Below, in pieces: positions 41,775 through 49,745 of a DNA stretch of 60,805 nt. Under the pieces are notes generated by a model. The model did not search any database and had not been told where the DNA came from. It saw only the letters and a list, made by a program, of their open reading frames with translations. The DNA is from Alistipes sp. GTDB lineage: Bacteria; Bacteroidota; Bacteroidia; Bacteroidales; Rikenellaceae. The stretch spans positions 1 through 60,805 of the forward strand of contig JAFPAD010000020.1 of the NCBI GenBank assembly GCA_017424405.1. The letters are read 5' to 3'. The stretch's first letter is position 1; each line of letters opens with the position of its first letter. A program made the position numbers and the translations under genes.

Positions 41775-44104
41775 AGGTGATTTTAGATGGCAAGCGGTGT
41801 CAGCTCAAGGAGGGTTACACTTTGCCCAGCGAGGTGTTCCAGCTGGACGTGGCGCAGACGGCGGATATAGCAAGTCTGCGCAAGGGGCGCTCGTTGAAAT
41901 TGGAGCTACCCTCGACGGTGGAGAACGATGCCCTGATGATGATGGCGAATGACCCTTGTGCGGCAGAGGGTTTCAATGCCCGCAAGCATGAGGCGGAGAT
42001 TCTGCTCGACGGGGTGCTGTTGATGCGTGGCGTGGCTGTGCTGGAGGCGATGGAGCAGCGTGATGGTGTGCTGCACTACATTATCGGGGTGCGTTCGGGG
42101 GCGAGTGATTGGATTGATAGTGCGGCACGCACGAAGTTGGGTGAGGCGTTGGAGTATGAGGCGACGTTGGACGGCGATACCATTATCCAGAGCTGGAACG
42201 AGAAGGCGTATGTGAGATTTCTGCCCGTGTGCTACGACGACTACAAGGTGCCCTATGACCAGAACAGCCTCTATCCTCCGGAACGCGTGATGACCGTAGC
42301 TGATTACTATCCGTTTATCTCGATACCGCACCTTGTTGAGGCGGCAGCTGCACGTGAGGGCTACACTTTGGCGGGAGAGTGGATTGAGAACAATCATTAC
42401 AAACGCTTGCTGATGAGTGGTCGCTACGTGAATGCAGGTGAGGCTGTGGTGACGCGCCTGAAGAGTTTTGCAGGCTTTGAGGCGGGACGTACATCGACGG
42501 CACAGGCTACGGCAGATGCTATGGGGCGTGTGTGGCTCACATCGCAGGTGCTCACATCGTCGCTCGGAAATGTGGTGCAGACAACCGAGGGTGAGGGGCT
42601 CTATTGCAACAACTCGTCGTTGAAGATTTCCGACCAGAGGGGTGTGGTCTATAGTCCGCCAACAACTCAGAACGTGGGCTTTGAGTTCCACTTGAAGTAC
42701 ACCACCGACTATCGCATTTTGTCGAAGAAGAGATTGAAGTGTTTCGACGCAATCTACTTGGGCGAGGGCTGCGACGTGCAGTTTAACGTGGCTAACCCAT
42801 TCACCGACAAACGAATGTCGTTGCAGCCAAACATGGAGTATCTGTGTATGGTCTTCGATCATGAAGATGGCGCAACTTACCGATTGGTGTGTAGTCGAGG
42901 CTCGTCGCAAGTGGTGGTTAGCAATGATGTGGGTAGCAAGTTTCGATTCTCGACACCCTCGGGAAACTCTACGATGTCGAGCATATTGTTCAAGATTGGA
43001 GTAGATGGCAGGGTGACAGTATACACGGGCGAATGGGCAATCTACGAAGGTCATATCAGCGAGCAGGGGCAGACTGTGGTGGAGGTAACGGTGCAGTCGC
43101 CTCCTGAAGTGGTGACTCCGTCGGGCAAGAACTTCAACCAAATCTACCTGCATGGTGCAGAACCGGGACAGCGGATAACTCTCTCGGAGGAGTGTCGCAT
43201 GCGACCCATATTCACAGCCTCGCCAGCCTATGGCTCAGCTTTGACGTTCAAAGATGTGGCGGCGCATGATATGAAGCTCGTCGAAGTGGTGGAGGCGCTG
43301 CAACAGATGTTCAACCTGAGAATCTACACCGACGAGGCGGCGCGTAAGGTCTATATCATGCCGCGCGATGAGTTCTATCGTGGCGATGAGCACGACTGGA
43401 GTCATAAGGTTGATTTGTCGTCACCCATCGAGGTGGAGGATTTGGCGCTGGGCGAAAACGACCGTGTCACCTTAGCCTATCGCTTGGAGGGAGATGGCGC
43501 TGTGGCTCGCTTTAATGCTCAGGCTGAGAAGCCACTGGGTGAGTGGAGCGTGGATATTGAGTCGAGAGCAACGGCGGCAGGCGAGCATAAGAGGGTGAAT
43601 CCTCTCTTCACACCTACACTCTCGACACAGCCCTATGCAGGAGCCCCCGATGCATGGGTGATGCAGGTGGGGGACCGCGATGCCAATTTGGTGGGGTCGG
43701 TGTCGCCGCGTGTGGTGTCGTATATAGGTTTGACATCGCTGAGCTCGCCTTATCGTTGGAGCTTTCCTTCATACGATGCGCGATATCCTTTGTCGGTATT
43801 TCATATGCCCAACCTAAGCACGCTATGCTTCGAGGACCGCGACAACCTGAAGGGTCTGCACCAATACTACGATGAGGAATTACAGCAGATTGCCAAGCGT
43901 AGTCGTGTACGTCTGAGATTGCACCTCACGCCGCTGGAGCTTGTGTCGCTGGCGGAGTGGGAGAGCGACGAGGCAAATCTGCGTTCGACATTCGTGTTGA
44001 ATCTTTCGGGGCAACGTGCAACCTACAATTTGGAGGCGGTGGAGGGCTACGATGTGGCAACACAGAGTGCCTTGTGCCGATTTGTAAGAACATTAAATGA
44101 TTAA
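41768..44104 (+). CDS. Phage-derived large virion/tail-like protein
   Basis: This 778-aa protein is the largest of the module. It begins VEVILDGKRCQLKEGYTLP and shows many beta strands, a segment on motif-like DMKLVEVVEALQQMFNLRIYTDEAARKVYIMPRDEFY near residues 500-540, and no helical stretch long enough for a tape measure. I suspect a baseplate-hub or tail-tip role, by analogy with large proteins near tails in Bacteroidetes phages. It overlaps the genes on both sides (7 and 8 nt). No homologous domain was confirmed. Confidence 0.55.
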   Translation: MVEVILDGKRCQLKEGYTLPSEVFQLDVAQTADIASLRKGRSLKLELPSTVENDALMMMANDPCAAEGFNARKHEAEILLDGVLLMRGVAVLEAMEQRDGVLHYIIGVRSGASDWIDSAARTKLGEALEYEATLDGDTIIQSWNEKAYVRFLPVCYDDYKVPYDQNSLYPPERVMTVADYYPFISIPHLVEAAAAREGYTLAGEWIENNHYKRLLMSGRYVNAGEAVVTRLKSFAGFEAGRTSTAQATADAMGRVWLTSQVLTSSLGNVVQTTEGEGLYCNNSSLKISDQRGVVYSPPTTQNVGFEFHLKYTTDYRILSKKRLKCFDAIYLGEGCDVQFNVANPFTDKRMSLQPNMEYLCMVFDHEDGATYRLVCSRGSSQVVVSNDVGSKFRFSTPSGNSTMSSILFKIGVDGRVTVYTGEWAIYEGHISEQGQTVVEVTVQSPPEVVTPSGKNFNQIYLHGAEPGQRITLSEECRMRPIFTASPAYGSALTFKDVAAHDMKLVEVVEALQQMFNLRIYTDEAARKVYIMPRDEFYRGDEHDWSHKVDLSSPIEVEDLALGENDRVTLAYRLEGDGAVARFNAQAEKPLGEWSVDIESRATAAGEHKRVNPLFTPTLSTQPYAGAPDAWVMQVGDRDANLVGSVSPRVVSYIGLTSLSSPYRWSFPSYDARYPLSVFHMPNLSTLCFEDRDNLKGLHQYYDEELQQIAKRSRVRLRLHLTPLELVSLAEWESDEANLRSTFVLNLSGQRATYNLEAVEGYDVATQSALCRFVRTLND

Positions 44105-45242
44105 CAAACAGAAAATTATGCAAACCAAAATCACAATTAGAAACGAAGCACAGACATGTTTTATCGACATCGAAGGTACGATTGGCGTAGAGCGCGAGGA
44201 TAGCGTCGGCTCGTCGGGCGTGGCTACTTACGAGGCATTCCGTCGCGAGGTGGAGCGCATCACTCAGGTGGCAGCACAGCATGTGGTGGTGAACATACGT
44301 TCGACGGGAGGTGATGTGAATGACGCATTGCTTATTTACGAGGCTCTGCGCTCACTCGATGCCCATGTCACCACACGTTGTTACGGCTACACGGCTTCGG
44401 CGGCAACAATCATTGCGCAGGCTGCCGACGAGGGGTGTCGTGAGATTTCAAGCAACGCCATGTATCTGATTCATCGTTCGCTATGCTCAATCGAGGGTAA
44501 TGCTTTGTCGTTGGAGGCTCGTATCGAGCTGTTGAAGAAGACCGACGAGAGATTGGCGCAGCTCTATGCCCAGCACTCGGGTGGCGATGCGGCGGAGTAT
44601 GCAGCGCTGATGGCAGAGAATAATGGCGAGGGACGCTGGCTCACAGCCGAGGAGACCATCGAGATGGGTCTTGCTGACACCATCATCGACACAATAGCTC
44701 AGGGTGTGCAGTTGCCCGATACGGTGTCGGAGGAGGGTGGCGCATTGATGCCCGTAACACCTTTGGCAGCGGCTAATGCATCGCCAGCAGCAAAGTCCGA
44801 CGTGCAGAAGCAGGTGAAGCGTGTGGTGCATACGGCTTTGGGCGAGTTGTTGCGTTATTTCTTCTCGCGCTTAGCCTACCATTGGAGCGATTGGCTGGAC
44901 GGCAAGTCGGAGCGTGGTGAGGAGCGTCATCAAAAGCGTCATGATAAGCGTCATGATAAGCGTCACGCAAAGCATGGTGACGGTAACACTATCCCAGAAC
45001 AGCCCACTCCAGAGCAGCCCGCCTCAGAACAGCCTATGTCGGCAGAGCCATCGGCTACGGCAGGCGAGGTGAAGGCTCTCTCGGCAAATAAGCAGAGCCG
45101 TTCTGCGGTGGCATTCGACGAAGGTCAGCGACGCTTCAAGTCCACAACGCTGAAAGCGGTGGAGGATCCGTTGATGAACCCGTCATACTCATCCTCAAAC
45201 CAACAGGCATATATAGATGATGCTAAGGCTTTTAGCCGATAA
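44097..45242 (+). CDS. ClpP-like prohead protease with scaffold-like C-terminal tail
   Basis: This 381-aa protein's first ~190 residues are a ClpP/S14 fold. They show NIRSTGGDVNDALLIYEAL (oxyanion region), YGYTASAATIIAQAADEG with the nucleophile Ser, and the catalytic His in AMYLIHRSL. After residue ~215 comes a tail with a basic repeat of HDKR type, a Pro/Glu-rich segment (PEQP repeats) and a short end. In head-maturation proteases such tails often act as scaffold. It lies directly before the capsid gene, as usual. Start 44097 overlaps the upstream gene; ATG 44121 is the alternative. Confidence 0.82.
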   Translation: MINKQKIMQTKITIRNEAQTCFIDIEGTIGVEREDSVGSSGVATYEAFRREVERITQVAAQHVVVNIRSTGGDVNDALLIYEALRSLDAHVTTRCYGYTASAATIIAQAADEGCREISSNAMYLIHRSLCSIEGNALSLEARIELLKKTDERLAQLYAQHSGGDAAEYAALMAENNGEGRWLTAEETIEMGLADTIIDTIAQGVQLPDTVSEEGGALMPVTPLAAANASPAAKSDVQKQVKRVVHTALGELLRYFFSRLAYHWSDWLDGKSERGEERHQKRHDKRHDKRHAKHGDGNTIPEQPTPEQPASEQPMSAEPSATAGEVKALSANKQSRSAVAFDEGQRRFKSTTLKAVEDPLMNPSYSSSNQQAYIDDAKAFSR

Positions 45243-45292
45243 CATAACGTTAAACAAAACAACATTAAACAAACCTTAAAAACTTTTTAATT

Positions 45293-46291
45293 ATGTCAAA
45301 CATTATTGTAAATCCAAAGAACTACACAGGTCACGACCTTGAGACAATCTTTTTCCGTCCGTTATTGACGGGTCCTTCAGCCGAGTCGCTCGGTATCAGA
45401 ATCCTCTACAACATGCCGATGCCTACAGTCGTGCAGATGTGGGACCGCCAGGGTAATGTACTCACACCTTTCGATGAGCACTCGTCATGGAGTGGTGGCG
45501 TGAAGACAACCCACTATCAGAAGACTATTCCTATGTCGCGCGTGAAGGCTGAAAATTCATTCTCGGCAAGCGATTACTTCTCAACAATATTCGAGCTCAT
45601 CACCAACCGTCCCGACGTGAACATGGAGGATTTGTCGGGTACCGAGCTTGAGGTTGCCGAGACTGAGTTGTTCCGTCGTGCAATCGCCGACAGCATTCGC
45701 ATGAACCTCTGGTTGGGCGACAAGAGTGGTACATACAACACGGGTTACACCAGCTTCGACGGCTTGTTGAAGATCCTTCACGAGCGCATTGCTGCCAAGC
45801 AGTTGCACTTCGCATACGACGACCTCGATACAGAGCTTGGTGATAACTCAATTACCGTTGTGCTTGATAACTTAATCCAGAACGCAAGCCCACGCTTGAA
45901 GGGTTTGTTTGCTGATGGCGAGGTGGCGTTCTTCGTATCTCCAAGCGTTTATCAGTACTATGAGGCTTACCTCAATCGTAACTTCGGCGAGGCTGCCTAT
46001 GCTGATACGCAGTATGGTCGCAAGCAGTTGATGTTCCACGGCTTCCCTGTCATCGAGATTAACCTCGAGCCATCAATCACATCGTCGAAACTCTCGAACG
46101 ACTTTGTCATCTTCACCGACCGTCGCAACCTCGTGATGGCAGTGAACACAGCCGACAGTCCAGGTTCAGAGGTGCGTATGTGGTACAACCCTGACGAGAT
46201 GGAGAACCGCCAGCGTGCCGTGTTTGCCATCGGTTGCGAAATCTTGGACGAGGAGTTGGTATGCGCAGGTATTAATTTGCCCATAGCGTAA
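45293..46291 (+). CDS. Major-capsid-like protein
   Basis: This 332-aa protein follows the prohead protease by 50 nt, the usual capsid position. It has no signal or membrane segment. A short N-terminal arm precedes a mixed alpha/beta body with several acidic helices (VNMEDLSGTELEVAETELFRRAIADSIRMN) and a C-terminal half of strands (FVIFTDRRNLVMAVNTAD, EVRMWYNPDEM). That is consistent with the HK97 fold, but I cannot verify it by eye. Codon use is more biased than in the other module genes, as expected for an abundant protein. Confidence 0.7.
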   Translation: MSNIIVNPKNYTGHDLETIFFRPLLTGPSAESLGIRILYNMPMPTVVQMWDRQGNVLTPFDEHSSWSGGVKTTHYQKTIPMSRVKAENSFSASDYFSTIFELITNRPDVNMEDLSGTELEVAETELFRRAIADSIRMNLWLGDKSGTYNTGYTSFDGLLKILHERIAAKQLHFAYDDLDTELGDNSITVVLDNLIQNASPRLKGLFADGEVAFFVSPSVYQYYEAYLNRNFGEAAYADTQYGRKQLMFHGFPVIEINLEPSITSSKLSNDFVIFTDRRNLVMAVNTADSPGSEVRMWYNPDEMENRQRAVFAIGCEILDEELVCAGINLPIA

Positions 46292-46303
46292 CACTTGTGA
46301 GCC

Positions 46304-46750
46304 ATGGCAGAGAAGACTTATAAACCGATAGGAGGTGTCGTGGCTGCCGAGCTTTTTCCCGTAGGCGGATTGCACTCGATGCAGGAGGCGGTAGCGGGAG
46401 AAGGCATAAGTGTTGAGTTGGAGGACGATAGCTCGTCGTATGAGGAGCTGTTTTCCGTAAAGGAGGGATTGGTGAGCGTGCAACACACGCTCACCCTCTG
46501 TGCGGCTCGCAACAAGGCGGCTGCATGGCTCGATGCCGACTTTATGCAGAGGTGTGCCGTCGAGGGTGTCGTGGCACGTGTCGAGATGGCTACGGGTGAG
46601 GTGTTGTGGATTGGGTGGAGCAAGAGGTTTCAGTTCGAGCAGGCGCTGCGACTCAAGCAGTTGCAATTCCTCTCAGGCAAGGAACTCAACTTTCCACCTC
46701 GCATAACGCTGACGCTTACCTCGTGCGATGTGCAGTCGGCGATAGTGTAA
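46304..46750 (+). CDS. Phage-derived small protein, possibly tail or connector
   Basis: This 148-aa protein lies 12 nt after the capsid-like gene. It starts AEKTYKPIGGVVAAELFPVGGLHS and has a beta-rich body with a C-terminal LTLTSCDVQSAI strand. The size and position fit a tail-tube or head-tail joining protein. No motif is diagnostic. Confidence 0.5.
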   Translation: MAEKTYKPIGGVVAAELFPVGGLHSMQEAVAGEGISVELEDDSSSYEELFSVKEGLVSVQHTLTLCAARNKAAAWLDADFMQRCAVEGVVARVEMATGEVLWIGWSKRFQFEQALRLKQLQFLSGKELNFPPRITLTLTSCDVQSAIV

Positions 46751-46780
46751 GAAGATTCTAAAACTAAACTTGAAAGAAGT

Positions 46781-48004
46781 ATGGAAAAAACAGTAACCAA
46801 AAGCCTTGTTGCGGTGGGTAATCGTTCGCCAGAGCCTCTGTTTGCAATGTCGTCGGCGGTGGTGCAAAACGATAAGTTTTGGCGCTGGGGCGATGACAAT
46901 ATGATGCCAAGTGCCTTGTCGCTGATGTCGCGTCGTTCAACTACGCACCGTCGTATAATCAACGACAAAGCCGACTACATAGCCGGCAAGGGCTTCTCCT
47001 ATGATGAGCAGGAGCCGTTGTTGGGTGCTCTGGTCAAGCGAGCAAATGGCGAGGGTGATACGTTGCGCAGGGTGATTTGCCGCTTGGCATTCGATAAGGC
47101 ATTGATGGGTAATGCCTTCTTGGAGATTGTGACCGATGAGGAGCATTCGTTTCTTGCGTTGTATCATCAGGACGCGTCGCGTTGCCGTCTGTCGCGCGAT
47201 GGTGAGCATGTAATTTTGCATCACGATTGGTCACGCTACCGTCAGGAGGAGGCGCAGATACTGCCCCTCTACCCTCGCTTCGAGAAGCAGAACGATGGCT
47301 CGTTGCGTAGCATAGTGCACTACAAGGAGTATGAGCCTATGTTCGCACACTACGGCGTGCCGAAATACATAGCCGGCATGGGTGTGTCGGCGATAGCCTA
47401 TAAGACCGATTGTTGGAACATCTCGCGATTGGATAATTCGTTCCAGCTCTCGGGTGTGATGATGATTGATGCCTCGATGGGTAGCGAGGCGGAGGCAGAG
47501 CGCATCGTGCAGACCGCCGAACGTCGTTTTGCGGGCAATCCTGGGCAGGTGATGTTCGTGGTCAAGGAGGGTCAGGAACATGATAACACACGCTTTATAC
47601 CTGTGGAGTCGCGCAACGAGGGCGACTGGAGCGAGTTGCACGACCAAGCCACAAGCGACATTGTCATAGCACATTCATGGTTCCGTTCGCTCAGTGGATT
47701 GGACTATTCGGCTGGCTTCAGCGCCGAACGCATCTTGCACGAGTACGAGGTGGCTCTCAATACAGTCATTCTTGCCGAGCAGGAGGAGTTGCTTGCGCCC
47801 GTGAAGCAGATTATTGCCGAGTTGTTGGGTGTCGATGCTTCGTCGTTGGAGATTATCAACCGTCCACCGACACGTTCAAAGCCTATCTACATGAAGGTGT
47901 GGGAGGCACGCAAGGCCGACGGCTTGGACTACGATACAGAAGATGAGACGCAGCAGCAGTACCTGTCGCAGATAACCAAATATAACGTAACAAAGATAGG
48001 ATAG
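46781..48004 (+). CDS. Phage portal-like protein
   Basis: This 407-aa protein shows features of SPP1/HK97-type portals: an N-terminal segment followed by the stretch MMPSALSLMSRRSTTHRRIINDKADYIAGKG, a beta/alpha wing (MGNAFLEIVTDEEHSFLALYHQDASRCRLS) and a later helical stem with LSGLDYSAGFSAERILHEYEVALNTVI. It lacks long coiled-coil extensions. The portal sits downstream of the capsid gene here, whereas most phages have it upstream. It ends 1 nt before the next gene. Confidence 0.72.
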   Translation: MEKTVTKSLVAVGNRSPEPLFAMSSAVVQNDKFWRWGDDNMMPSALSLMSRRSTTHRRIINDKADYIAGKGFSYDEQEPLLGALVKRANGEGDTLRRVICRLAFDKALMGNAFLEIVTDEEHSFLALYHQDASRCRLSRDGEHVILHHDWSRYRQEEAQILPLYPRFEKQNDGSLRSIVHYKEYEPMFAHYGVPKYIAGMGVSAIAYKTDCWNISRLDNSFQLSGVMMIDASMGSEAEAERIVQTAERRFAGNPGQVMFVVKEGQEHDNTRFIPVESRNEGDWSELHDQATSDIVIAHSWFRSLSGLDYSAGFSAERILHEYEVALNTVILAEQEELLAPVKQIIAELLGVDASSLEIINRPPTRSKPIYMKVWEARKADGLDYDTEDETQQQYLSQITKYNVTKIG

Positions 48005-48005
48005 T

Positions 48006-48485
48006 ATGAAATATAGTAGTATTGTAACCCCTGCCGAGGTGATAGCCTTAGCCTTCTCCGATGGCGGATATGTTGCGGCAGAGAATATTGGTGAGGTAGA
48101 TATTGCAACGGCCGTAAGGCGATGGGTGAAGCCCGTTGTGGGTGAGGCTCTGCTGGGGGCAGTGACGTTGAGTCGATATAAGGAGCTTCGCGATGAGTAT
48201 CTGAAGCCTACGGTGGCGCTCTACACCCGTCTGCTGGTGCAGCCACGCCTGAATGCCGTGACTTCGCAGTTGGGACTCACGGTGGCAGCGGGAGCATCGA
48301 GCAAAGTGGCTGAGGCGAGCCTCAGGGAGGAGCATCTGAGAGCCATCAAGACCAGAGCGCATGCCGCGCTGAGAGCCTTGTCGGATTATCTGAACGACCA
48401 CGTCGAGGAGATTTCGGAGTACAACCCGAAGGAGAATGTATTAAATCGATGCAGTTGTGATGGCGGCTTTGTTCAAATATTTTAG
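48006..48485 (+). CDS. Phage head-tail connector-like protein
   Basis: This 159-aa protein follows the portal by 1 nt. It is largely helical (VIALAFSDGGYVAAENIGEVDIATAVRRWVKPVVGEALL...). It resembles small connector proteins of Bacteroidetes phages (a DUF6712-like pattern, from memory). Its end overlaps the holin gene by 26 nt. Confidence 0.55.
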   Translation: MKYSSIVTPAEVIALAFSDGGYVAAENIGEVDIATAVRRWVKPVVGEALLGAVTLSRYKELRDEYLKPTVALYTRLLVQPRLNAVTSQLGLTVAAGASSKVAEASLREEHLRAIKTRAHAALRALSDYLNDHVEEISEYNPKENVLNRCSCDGGFVQIF

Positions 48486-48897
48486 TGGGTGTGCGATGGC
48501 GCTGGTGGCGCTATTCGCACCCGTGATGCCGCTTGTGTGGTGTGTGGTGGGATTTATCGGCTTTGACTTTGTGACGGGGGTGTTGGCATCGCGTGCCGAT
48601 GCCCGCAAGGAGGGTCGAGCATGGTACTTCTCAAGCCACGAGGCGTGGCACACGGCTCAGAAGTTGGGCTTCACCATAGTGGCGGTGTGTATGGCTTATC
48701 TGATTGATACCCAGATGTTGGACTTCATGGAGCTCAACCTCACAAAGCTCTTTGCGGGCTTTGTGTGTGGTGTGGAGATGTGGTCGTTTTTGGAGAATGC
48801 CTGTCGAATAAGCGATTCTAAGTTGTTGGATTATCTGCGTGGCTTCGTGGCAGGCAGAGTAACTAAGGAGATTGAAAATGAGCAGAGGAATAGATAA
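48460..48897 (+). CDS. Phage holin family protein
   Basis: This 145-aa membrane protein is read from the ATG at 48460 (a GTG 3 nt earlier is also possible). It has three hydrophobic segments near residues 10-33, 64-82 and 93-115. The motif GFDFVTGVLASRADARKEGRAWYFSS fits the toxin-secretion/phage-lysis holin family. It should make inner-membrane lesions late in infection. The P5-like gene starts inside its 3' end. Confidence 0.8.
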   Translation: MAALFKYFSGCAMALVALFAPVMPLVWCVVGFIGFDFVTGVLASRADARKEGRAWYFSSHEAWHTAQKLGFTIVAVCMAYLIDTQMLDFMELNLTKLFAGFVCGVEMWSFLENACRISDSKLLDYLRGFVAGRVTKEIENEQRNR

Positions 48898-49279
48898 TTG
48901 TAATCCGGGAAATATACGCCACTCGAAGGTTTGCTATCAGGGCGAGGTGCAACCGTCGCAGGATAGTGCCTTCAAGCAGTTTCGTACGATGGCGTGGGGG
49001 TATAGAGCTATGTTTGTGTTGCTCGACACCTACCATCAGAAGTATGGGCTGAATACCATCAGGGGCATGATTTCGCGCTACGCCCCAGCGTCGGAGAATA
49101 ACACAGAAGCCTACATAGCGGCGGTGTGCGATTGGACGGGACTGAGCGACAATGAACCTCTCGACACACGTTCGCGACGTGTGATGGTGCCTGTGGTGGC
49201 AGCCATGTCGAGGATTGAAAATGGCACAGCAGCCCGATGTGTTGAGGTGGAAGAGGGCTTCGACCTGTTTATTTCATAA
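48878..49279 (+). CDS. P5-like structural/cell-wall-degrading protein
   Basis: The protein is 133 aa from ATG 48878 (MSRGIDNCNPGNIRHS); an in-frame ATG at 48872 adds two residues. The RGIxNxNPGNIRHS start and GYRAMFVLLDTYHQKYGLNTI...ISRYAPASENNTEAYI body match small proteins annotated as structural protein P5 in Bacteroidetes, thought to be muramidase-like. It is the last module gene, next to the holin as an endolysin would be, and ends within the convergent DUF486 gene. Confidence 0.7.
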   Translation: MSRGIDNCNPGNIRHSKVCYQGEVQPSQDSAFKQFRTMAWGYRAMFVLLDTYHQKYGLNTIRGMISRYAPASENNTEAYIAAVCDWTGLSDNEPLDTRSRRVMVPVVAAMSRIENGTAARCVEVEEGFDLFIS

Positions 49280-49640
49280 AGACAAAATATACAGCTGCAA
49301 TCAGACAGCAGAATGCTGCGAGGTGGTTCCAGTGCAGGCTCTCGCCCTTAAACACCACAGTCGAGAATATGGTGAAGACCAAAAGGGTGATAACCTCCTG
49401 AATGACCTTCAACTGCATGAGTGTGAAGGGACCTCCGTTGCCTGTGAAGCCTATGCGGTTGGCAGGAATCTGACATGAGTACTCGGCAAGGGCGATGACC
49501 CATGAAAAGATGATGACCATGTAGAGAGGCCACGAGGAAATGAGCTTCATCTGCTGGAGCTTCAGGTGACCATACCATGCGAAGGTCATGAAGATGTTGG
49601 ATACAACGAGCAGCAGAATGGTGTAAAAAATCTTCATCAT
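49269..49640 (-). CDS. Small DMT-superfamily membrane protein (DUF486)
   Basis: The protein is 123 aa from the ATG at 49640 (MMKIFYTILLLVVSNIFMTFAWYGHL). It has four predicted membrane helices and the SCQIPANRIG segment of DUF486. It is related by fold to small multidrug-type exporters; no function is known. Its last 11 nt overlap the phage-derived P5-like gene in convergent orientation. Confidence 0.85.
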   Translation of the reverse strand: MMKIFYTILLLVVSNIFMTFAWYGHLKLQQMKLISSWPLYMVIIFSWVIALAEYSCQIPANRIGFTGNGGPFTLMQLKVIQEVITLLVFTIFSTVVFKGESLHWNHLAAFCCLIAAVYFVFMK

Positions 49641-49745
49641 GTGTGGTGTGTTTTTATTCGGGGTGCAAAGATATGATAAGTAAATAGAAAATTCAAACAT
49701 CTCACCTGCGAATTTGGGTTTGGGGAGTTGGTTGATGGCTCAGCC

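Larger units (their letters stand above)
39954..49279 (+). mobile_element. Phage-derived structural gene module (remnant or domesticated)
   Basis: Ten plus-strand genes run from 40341 to 49279 with overlaps or short gaps behind one strong promoter. Recognisable are a ClpP-like prohead protease, a capsid-like protein, a portal, a connector-like protein, a holin and a P5-like cell-wall protein. The other four look like small or large virion proteins. No terminase, tape measure, integrase, repressor, replication or excision gene occurs inside or beside it. Host-type genes flank both sides and the last gene overlaps a host gene by 11 nt. Confidence 0.75.

Noticed and set aside
39677..49700. Attachment-site direct repeats around the phage module
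   Set aside because: I could not find a shared stretch longer than chance between the left flank and the region after 49279. The right boundary is a gene overlap.
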